A stretch of DNA of 64,000 nt from Hungatella effluvii (GTDB lineage: Bacteria > Bacillota > Clostridia > Lachnospirales > Lachnospiraceae), in the NCBI RefSeq assembly GCF_003201875.1, contig NZ_QJKD01000012.1, positions 162,610-226,609 of the forward strand, in the 5' to 3' direction. Within the stretch, counting starts at the first letter, position 1. Each line of letters starts with the position of its first letter. A program made the translations under genes and the position numbers. Under the pieces are notes generated by a model. That model saw only the letters and a program-made list of their open reading frames with translations. It was not told the origin of the DNA and ran no database searches. Positions 58,878 through 64,000 of this stretch are shown piece after piece.

Positions 58878-60623
58878 ATGGAGAATATTACAATTAAAAT
58901 CAACGGCATGGAAGTCAGTGCTCCAGAAGGCTCCACCATTCTGGAAGCAGCAAGACTCGCCCATGTTGAGATACCAACTTTATGTTATTTAAAAGATCTT
59001 AATGAAATTGCCGCCTGCCGTATGTGTACGGTTAAGATTAACGGCGGCAAGCTGGCTGCGGCCTGTGTTTACCCGATTAATCCGGGCCTTGAGGTATGGA
59101 CCAACACGCCTGACCTCGTAGAATACAGAAAAAAGACGCTCCAGCTGATTTTATCCAACCACAACCGTTCCTGTTTATCCTGTGTCCGCAGCGGAAACTG
59201 CGAGCTGCAGACCTTATGTAAGGAGCTGGGCGTGGAAGACAGCGATTACTACGATGGAGAGAAGACTCCGTCCTGTATCGATGAGAGTGCGGCCCACATG
59301 GTCCGTGACAACAGTAAATGTATCCTCTGCCGCCGCTGTTCCGCTACCTGTGAAAAAGTACAGGGAATCGGCGTCATCGGTGCCAATGAGCGTGGTTTCG
59401 CCACCATCATCGGTTCCGCATTCGATATGGGCCTGGGCGAGACCAGCTGCGTATCCTGCGGCCAGTGTATCGCAGTCTGCCCGACAGGCGCTCTCTATGA
59501 AAAGACCTGCATCGACGACGTAGCCGCCGCTATCGCAGATCCGTCCAAACACGTCATCGTACAGACAGCTCCGGCAGTTCGTGCGGGACTGGGCGAGGAA
59601 TTCGGCTATCCGATCGGAACGAACGTAGAAGGCAAGATGGCTGCTGCGTTAAGAAGAATCGGCTTCGACAAAGTATTCGATACCAACTTCAGCGCCGACT
59701 TAACGATTATGGAAGAAGCGCATGAATTTATTGAAAGAGTTCAGAACGGCGGCACACTGCCGATGATCACCTCCTGTTCCCCAGGATGGATCAAATACTG
59801 CGAGCACTATTTCCCGGATATGACGGAGAACTTATCCTCCTGCAAGTCCCCGCAGCAGATGTTCGGCGCTATCGCCAAATCCTACTATGCGGAAAAGATG
59901 GGCTTAAAGCCGGAAGATATCGTATCTGTCAGCGTTATGCCATGTACCGCGAAGAAGTTCGAAATCGGCAGAGACAACCAGGCTGCCAACGGCTGCCCGG
60001 ATGTAGACTACTCCATGACGACGAGAGAGCTCGCCAGAATGATCAAGAAATTCGGTATCCGCTTCAACGAGCTTCCGGATGAAGAATTCGACGCTCCGTT
60101 AGGCCTTGGTACCGGCGCGGCTGTCATCTTCGGCGCAACCGGCGGAGTTATGGAAGCAGCCTTGAGAACGGCAGTCGAGACCCTGACCGGCGAGGAATTA
60201 CAGAAGCTTGACTTTACCGATGTACGCGGCACTGAAGGCATCAAAGAAGCTACCTACAACGTAGCCGGCATGGATGTGAAGGTTGCTGTCGCCTCCGGCC
60301 TCGGCAATGCCAGAGAGCTCTTAAACAGAGTAAAATCCGGTGAGGCAGACTACCACTTCATCGAGATCATGGGATGTCCGGGCGGCTGTGTAAACGGCGG
60401 CGGCCAGCCCCAGCAGCCAGGCTCTGTCCGCAACACCGTAGACATCAGAGCCCTGCGCGCCAAAGTATTATACGACGAAGACGCAGCCAAAACCATCCGT
60501 AAGTCCCACGAGAATCCAGCAATCAAGGAACTCTACGAGACCTACTTAGGAAAGCCCGGCAGCGAGAAAGCGCACCACCTGCTTCACACGACTTATGTAA
60601 AGCGAAAAATCAATGAAGTTTAA
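58878..60623 (+). CDS. hydA: NADH-dependent [FeFe] hydrogenase, catalytic subunit HydA
   Basis: Reversibly makes H2 from protons with electrons from ferredoxin and NADH, together with HydB and HydC. The 581-residue enzyme has an N-terminal [2Fe-2S] plant-type domain (CYLKDLNEIAACRMC), a His-Cys3 4Fe-4S domain (NHNRSCLSCVRSGNC), 2x[4Fe-4S] (CILCRRCSATC, CVSCGQCIAVCP), all three H-cluster motifs intact (TSCSPGW, MPCTAKKFE, EIMGCPGGCVNGGG) and a C-terminal small-subunit-like tail. ATG 58878 has GGGAG 8 nt upstream. The maturases HydE/F/G are not in the window. Confidence 0.97.
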   Translation: MENITIKINGMEVSAPEGSTILEAARLAHVEIPTLCYLKDLNEIAACRMCTVKINGGKLAAACVYPINPGLEVWTNTPDLVEYRKKTLQLILSNHNRSCLSCVRSGNCELQTLCKELGVEDSDYYDGEKTPSCIDESAAHMVRDNSKCILCRRCSATCEKVQGIGVIGANERGFATIIGSAFDMGLGETSCVSCGQCIAVCPTGALYEKTCIDDVAAAIADPSKHVIVQTAPAVRAGLGEEFGYPIGTNVEGKMAAALRRIGFDKVFDTNFSADLTIMEEAHEFIERVQNGGTLPMITSCSPGWIKYCEHYFPDMTENLSSCKSPQQMFGAIAKSYYAEKMGLKPEDIVSVSVMPCTAKKFEIGRDNQAANGCPDVDYSMTTRELARMIKKFGIRFNELPDEEFDAPLGLGTGAAVIFGATGGVMEAALRTAVETLTGEELQKLDFTDVRGTEGIKEATYNVAGMDVKVAVASGLGNARELLNRVKSGEADYHFIEIMGCPGGCVNGGGQPQQPGSVRNTVDIRALRAKVLYDEDAAKTIRKSHENPAIKELYETYLGKPGSEKAHHLLHTTYVKRKINEV

Positions 60624-60640
60624 TTTATAATTATTTGCCT

Positions 60641-60690
60641 GAGACCGTCCCTTTGCCTTAATAAAAAATTCCAAAGGGACGGTCTCTTTG
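60641..60690 (+). terminator. Terminator of the hydrogenase operon
   Basis: A perfect 15-bp stem GAGACCGTCCCTTTG/CAAAGGGACGGTCTC (60641-60655, 60672-60686) with TTTG following, 17 bp after the hydA stop. Confidence 0.8.
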
Positions 60691-60737
60691 TATCCAGATT
60701 ACATCTAGCGCCATTCCCCTACCGGAGCCAGTACACA

Positions 60738-61030
60738 GCCCCAGGGCCTGCGGAGAGTCTGAGGGCGGCAAGGGCGGGAGCGCTGGTGGTTTCCTTTTCC
60801 GAGGTACGCAGGAACTTAAGCGGAAAGGCGGGAAAAAGGGGTGGTGAAAGCAGGCCTCAAAGCCTGCTTTCAAGTGCACATGGAGGAAAAATCCTTCAGG
60901 ATTTCTTCCGTAATTTGCACGATCCGCCCCTTTTTCCCGCCTTTCCGCTTTAGTTCCTGCCACCGAGGAAACAAGAAACCAACAGCGCTCCCGCCCTTGC
61001 CGCCCTCAGACTCTCCGCAGGCCCTGGGGC
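60738..61030. repeat. About 293-bp nested giant palindrome
   Basis: Outer arms of about 100 bp each (60738 to about 60845 and about 60924 to 61030) are inverted copies with few mismatches or gaps; for example GGGCGGCAAGGGCGGGAGCGCT and its complement, and GCGGAAAGGCGGGAAAAAGGGG and its complement. The centre holds two perfect small hairpins, GAAAGCAGGC/GCCTGCTTTC (60846-60871) and GGAGGAAAAATCC/GGATTTCTTCC (about 60882-60909). It is GC-rich with no convincing gene. The architecture copies the element at 37563-37827, although the sequences differ. Confidence 0.85.
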
Positions 61031-61082
61031 GTCCCCTCCAATACTTCTAAAACCTCATAAGAATATTTAATGGGTAAACCCA

Positions 61083-61144
61083 TTGTTTCCATCTCCTCAT
61101 ATGTGTTAGAATTGTCTCGGACGGCTGATTTGTCAGACCGTCCG
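61083..61144 (+). promoter_or_regulatory. Promoter and 5' hairpin of the PurF-like gene
   Basis: TTGTTT (61083-61088), 18-bp spacer, TAGAAT (61107-61112). A hairpin CGGACGGCTGA-TTTG-TCAGaCCGTCCG (61118-61144) begins at about the predicted start of the transcript. It could be a 5' stabilising or regulatory stem. No purine riboswitch core is visible. Confidence 0.55.
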
Positions 61145-61195
61145 GATTGATTTTCACACGATCACACGACTTAATCACATAGAAGAGGGAATTTT

Positions 61196-62602
61196 ATGGG
61201 CGGAATATTTGGTGTCGTATCTAAAAAGAGTTGTACACTCGACGTATTTTTCGGAGTGGATTACCACTCCCATCTGGGAACCAAACGCGGCGGTATGGCC
61301 GTATACGGGCCACGGGGCTTCTCCCGTGCCATTCATAATATCGAAAACACTCCTTTCCGTACCAAATTTGACGGGGACCTGGAGGAGCTGGAAGGCACTT
61401 CCGGGATCGGATGCATATCCGACAATGAGCCGCAGCCGCTCTTAATTCAGTCCCATCTCGGCAGTTTCGCCATCACCACAGTAGGTAAAATCAATAATCA
61501 GGACGATTTAATCCGGTCGGCTTATGAGAACGGCCATATTCATTTTATGGAGATGAGCGGCGGCAGGATCAATTCGACAGAACTGGTGGCGGCTCTGATC
61601 AATCAGAAAACCAGCATCACAGAGGGCCTTCAGTACGCCCAGGAGCGGATCGACGGCTCCATGACCATACTAATCCTAACCCCGGATGGAATCTACGCGG
61701 CAAGAGACCGTATGGGACGCACCCCCATCGTAATCGGTAAAAAGGAAGACGCATTCTGCGCCTCTTTCGAAAGCTTTGCCTACATCAATCTGGGCTACTC
61801 TGACTACTATGAGCTGGGCCCAGGAGAGATCGTCTTTTTGACGCCGGAAGGCATGGAAAGCCTGGTTCCAGCCAGGAAAGAGATGAAGATCTGTTCTTTC
61901 TTATGGGTTTACTACGGCTATCCGACTTCCTCCTACGAAGGCGTCAACGTGGAAAATATGCGCTATGAGTGCGGAAAGCTTCTGGCCCGCCGGGATGATG
62001 TAAAATCAGACATGGTAGCCGGTGTTCCTGATTCCGGCATCGCTCACGCTATCGGATATGCCAACGAATCCGGCATCCCGTTTGCAAGACCCTTTATCAA
62101 ATATACGCCCACATGGCCCCGTTCCTTCATGCCTCAGAACCAGGGAGAACGGAATCTGATTGCAAAGATGAAGCTGATCCCTGTAGATGCCCTGATCCGC
62201 GGCAAGAGTATGCTGCTGATCGACGATTCGATTGTCCGCGGCACACAGCTTGGTGAGACTACGGAGTTCTTATATCAGAGCGGTGCGAAAGAGGTTCATA
62301 TCCGTCCGGCCTGCCCGCCTCTCATGTTCGGCTGTCCTTACTTAAACTTCTCCCGTTCCAACTCGGAGCTGGATCTGATTACCCGCAGGATCATCCGCGA
62401 CCGTGAGGGGGACAACGTCTCCGAAGAAGTGCTGGCCGATTACGCGGATCCCGACAGCAGGAACTACCAGGAGATGGTAGAAGAAATCAGAAAGAAACTG
62501 AATTTCACCACACTCCGTTACCACAGGCTGGATGATTTACAGGCATCCATCGGTATTTCTCCCTGCAAGCTCTGCACCTATTGCTGGAGCGGGAAAAAAT
62601 AA
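61196..62602 (+). CDS. Amidophosphoribosyltransferase-like protein lacking the catalytic Cys
   Basis: A 468-residue PurF paralogue. True PurF exposes Cys at position 1 (MCGIxG) for glutamine hydrolysis; here the protein begins MGGIFGVVSKK, so glutaminase activity should be absent. The phosphoribosyltransferase half is intact: VAGVPDSGIAHAIGYANESGIPF, the PRPP loop SMLLIDDSIVRGTQ and the PurF-type RPACPPLMFGCPY. The C-terminal CKLCTYCW cysteines are also kept. It may make phosphoribosylamine from free ammonia, pair with another amidase, or be regulatory. GAGGG lies 6 nt before ATG 61196. It is a single-gene unit, with no other pur gene nearby. Confidence 0.88.
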   Translation: MGGIFGVVSKKSCTLDVFFGVDYHSHLGTKRGGMAVYGPRGFSRAIHNIENTPFRTKFDGDLEELEGTSGIGCISDNEPQPLLIQSHLGSFAITTVGKINNQDDLIRSAYENGHIHFMEMSGGRINSTELVAALINQKTSITEGLQYAQERIDGSMTILILTPDGIYAARDRMGRTPIVIGKKEDAFCASFESFAYINLGYSDYYELGPGEIVFLTPEGMESLVPARKEMKICSFLWVYYGYPTSSYEGVNVENMRYECGKLLARRDDVKSDMVAGVPDSGIAHAIGYANESGIPFARPFIKYTPTWPRSFMPQNQGERNLIAKMKLIPVDALIRGKSMLLIDDSIVRGTQLGETTEFLYQSGAKEVHIRPACPPLMFGCPYLNFSRSNSELDLITRRIIRDREGDNVSEEVLADYADPDSRNYQEMVEEIRKKLNFTTLRYHRLDDLQASIGISPCKLCTYCWSGKK

Positions 62603-62607
62603 CAGAA

Positions 62608-62648
62608 AAAAGAGGTCTCCTGACGTTTTGCTGCAGGAGACCTCTTTT
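62608..62648. terminator. Bidirectional terminator
   Basis: A perfect 15-bp stem AAAAGAGGTCTCCTG/CAGGAGACCTCTTTT lies between the converging PurF-like and GldA-like genes. Confidence 0.93.
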
Positions 62649-62678
62649 CTATTCCATATAAAAGGTTATAACTACGGA

Positions 62679-63749
62679 TCATTTTGAGAGACGCTTCATC
62701 ACCCTCACCACTTCCTCCGGCTCCACGTTCCTGCCGATGTTTCTCATCGTCTCTTCCGGTGAACAGCTTCTGGCCGCGGCCTCGAGCAGACGGCGTTCCG
62801 GAATTTCTCCCGCATGCATGTCTTCCAGCGAGACCGGAAGCCCTACCTTCCGGCAGAAGCCGCGAATTTTACCGATCTCCTCCTCCGGCCGGCCCTCCAG
62901 CACCATCTGCACCAGTGTACAGAACGCCACCTTTTCTCCGTGCATCACGGAAGACAGCTCCGGAAGAAGGGCCAGGCCGTTGTGAAGTGCATGTGCGCAG
63001 GCCAGTCCTCCGCTCTCGAAGCCGATTCCGCTTAAATACGTATTGGCTTCCACAATATTTTCCACAGCTTCCGTGCAAAGCCGGTTCTCCACATCTTTTC
63101 TGGCCTGTTCCCCATATGTGAGGACCGTATCGAGACACGCCTTCGCCAAAGCCTCCGCCGCAATGGACACGCTGCCGCCGGCCCTCGTCACCGCTCCGTT
63201 TCTCCTGCATGCGGAAGCCTCATAATACGTGGAAATGGCATCTCCCATCCCCGCCGCAAACAGCCGCACCGGAGCGTGTGCGATGATCTCCGTGTCCAGA
63301 ATAATCAGATCAGGGTTCCTCTTTAACGAAAGGTAACGGTCAAAGGTACCGTCCACCCGGTAGAGAACGGCGATTCTGCTGCACGGTGCATCTGTGGATA
63401 CCGCAGTCGGCACCAGAATCACAGGCTTTCCAGAATAATAGCCTGCCGCCTTTGCCGTATCCTGCGCCTTGCCGCCCCCGATCCCGAATACGGCGCCGCA
63501 GTTCTCCGCCAGCCCGGCCAGTCTCGTGGTCTCCCTCTCACAGCACTCGCCGGTAAACACCTCTTCTTTCCAGGAAATCTCCTCTTTCTCAAAGCTCTCC
63601 GTCACCGCTTCCCGGTAAACGTCATGGACAAACGGGTCCATAATCAGCAGTACTTCGCCCTCCCCAATGCTCCTGTAATGCTCCGCCAGTTTCTTTATCT
63701 CTCCCGGCCCCTGTATGTAGGTGGACGGCGCGTCGATCACACGTCTCAT
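62679..63749 (-). CDS. Glycerol dehydrogenase-like iron/zinc alcohol dehydrogenase (GldA family)
   Basis: A 356-residue NAD-dependent polyol dehydrogenase. The dinucleotide-binding half has VFGIGGGKAQDTAKAAGYYSGKPVILVPTAVSTDAPCS. The metal ligands are the Asp of AAGMGDAIS, the His of GGLACAHALHNGL and the His of VMHGEKVAF. This pattern is GldA (glycerol to dihydroxyacetone) and close relatives, not the long AdhE/ADH4 type. ATG 63749 has GGAGG 8 nt upstream; the frame is open to 63791. It is probably cytosolic. No dihydroxyacetone kinase is adjacent. Confidence 0.9.
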   Translation of the reverse strand: MRRVIDAPSTYIQGPGEIKKLAEHYRSIGEGEVLLIMDPFVHDVYREAVTESFEKEEISWKEEVFTGECCERETTRLAGLAENCGAVFGIGGGKAQDTAKAAGYYSGKPVILVPTAVSTDAPCSRIAVLYRVDGTFDRYLSLKRNPDLIILDTEIIAHAPVRLFAAGMGDAISTYYEASACRRNGAVTRAGGSVSIAAEALAKACLDTVLTYGEQARKDVENRLCTEAVENIVEANTYLSGIGFESGGLACAHALHNGLALLPELSSVMHGEKVAFCTLVQMVLEGRPEEEIGKIRGFCRKVGLPVSLEDMHAGEIPERRLLEAAARSCSPEETMRNIGRNVEPEEVVRVMKRLSK

Positions 63750-63931
63750 ATGGCTGCCTCCATTCTTATAATTTGATCCTATATCCATCATTGTAAAAGA
63801 TTAATAATTTTTTCACAATATAAATTATCACCAAATTTCCCGTTCCGGTTCCAATGGCTGCAATTTTCCCGATTGCCTTCCCTTCCTACTCCTGTTATAC
63901 TCCCGTCTTTGACACATGAATGAACGTATAA

Positions 63932-63968
63932 GTGCCACAACCCCTTTGAAATACTGGGCTTGTGGCAC
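63932..63968. terminator. Hairpin, possible terminator of a gene beyond the right edge
   Basis: A 9-bp stem GTGCCACAA/TTGTGGCAC with weak T tracts on either side. The rest of 63750-64000 shows no gene. Confidence 0.45.
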
Positions 63969-64000
63969 TTTGTACTCTCTTCACGAAATATAGTAATGTT

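Noticed and set aside
1..64000. CRISPR arrays, tRNA or rRNA genes, prophage
   Set aside because: No regularly spaced direct repeats, no cloverleaf with a conserved T-arm and no rRNA or phage structural genes were noticed on reading; a tRNAscan/Infernal run would be decisive.

Overview
The window reads as chromosome of an anaerobic Firmicute of the Lachnospiraceae type (Clostridium cluster XIVa, Enterocloster/Hungatella/Lacrimispora-like). This is inference from content. The hallmarks are a complete NADH-linked trimeric [FeFe] hydrogenase operon with its divergent DRTGG/HydS-like regulatory operon, a DUF4358-MBOAT-DHHW acylation operon, choline-binding-repeat surface proteins, a tyrosyl T-box, PadR/LytTR/AraC/HxlR regulators and many strong AAGGAGG ribosome binding sites. 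I saw no rRNA, tRNA, CRISPR array or prophage. Gene density is high, and strands switch often at bidirectional hairpin terminators.

Layout. 1-5.6 kb: a class I ribonucleotide reductase alpha chain cut by the left edge, an Imm5-like protein, an orphan tnpB insertion element with its putative omega RNA, and a small choline-binding secreted protein. 5.6-12.2 kb: a GNAT acetyltransferase, tyrS with a full T-box leader, then a DASS anion transporter/aryl sulfotransferase operon divergent from a Crp/Fnr-type regulator. 12.2-19.2 kb: a four-helix structured element and a 2234-residue secreted GH59-like glycosidase with Ig-like and choline-binding modules. 19.2-25.7 kb: a possible small RNA, gene remnants, a GNAT, the DUF4358-MBOAT-DHHW operon, an ATPase/DUF234 protein and a small beta-flower protein. 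25.8-36.9 kb: DAHP synthase, an MFS exporter, an HPr-like protein with a glycogen debranching enzyme, a YeiH-type exporter with a small membrane partner, uppP, ung, hisHF and a sirtuin. 37-45.5 kb: DUF4430 and an ECF S-component separated by a giant palindrome, an rRNA methyltransferase, GNAT, LytTR-DUF3021, a c-di-GMP phosphodiesterase and a PadR-flavoprotein operon. 45.5-52 kb: a cytosolic GH3/HAD/GPH-transporter operon divergent from AraC, then HxlR and a PNPOx-fold protein. 52-60.6 kb: the hydrogenase regulatory and structural operons. 60.7-64 kb: a second giant palindrome, a PurF-like protein lacking its catalytic cysteine, and a GldA-type dehydrogenase.

The most interesting signals are mostly outside the genes. 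(1) The same 16-bp palindrome, TGTTA-N6-TAACA (CRP-type spacing), lies between the Crp/Fnr gene and the DASS/sulfotransferase operon, with a second near-copy 25 bp away, and again just after a strong promoter for the yeiH-type exporter 20 kb distant. This suggests a small sulfur/sulfonate regulon. (2) Two long nested fold-back palindromes (265 and about 293 bp) and a 153-bp four-helix element fill intergenic space and look like non-coding mobile or structured RNA elements. (3) Several paralogues have lost signature catalytic residues: HPr without its phosphorylatable His, PurF without its N-terminal Cys, and a GGDEF domain without GGDEF. They may be regulatory or repurposed.

All calls were made by reading the sequence. 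No database search was run, and start codons were chosen mainly by Shine-Dalgarno spacing.
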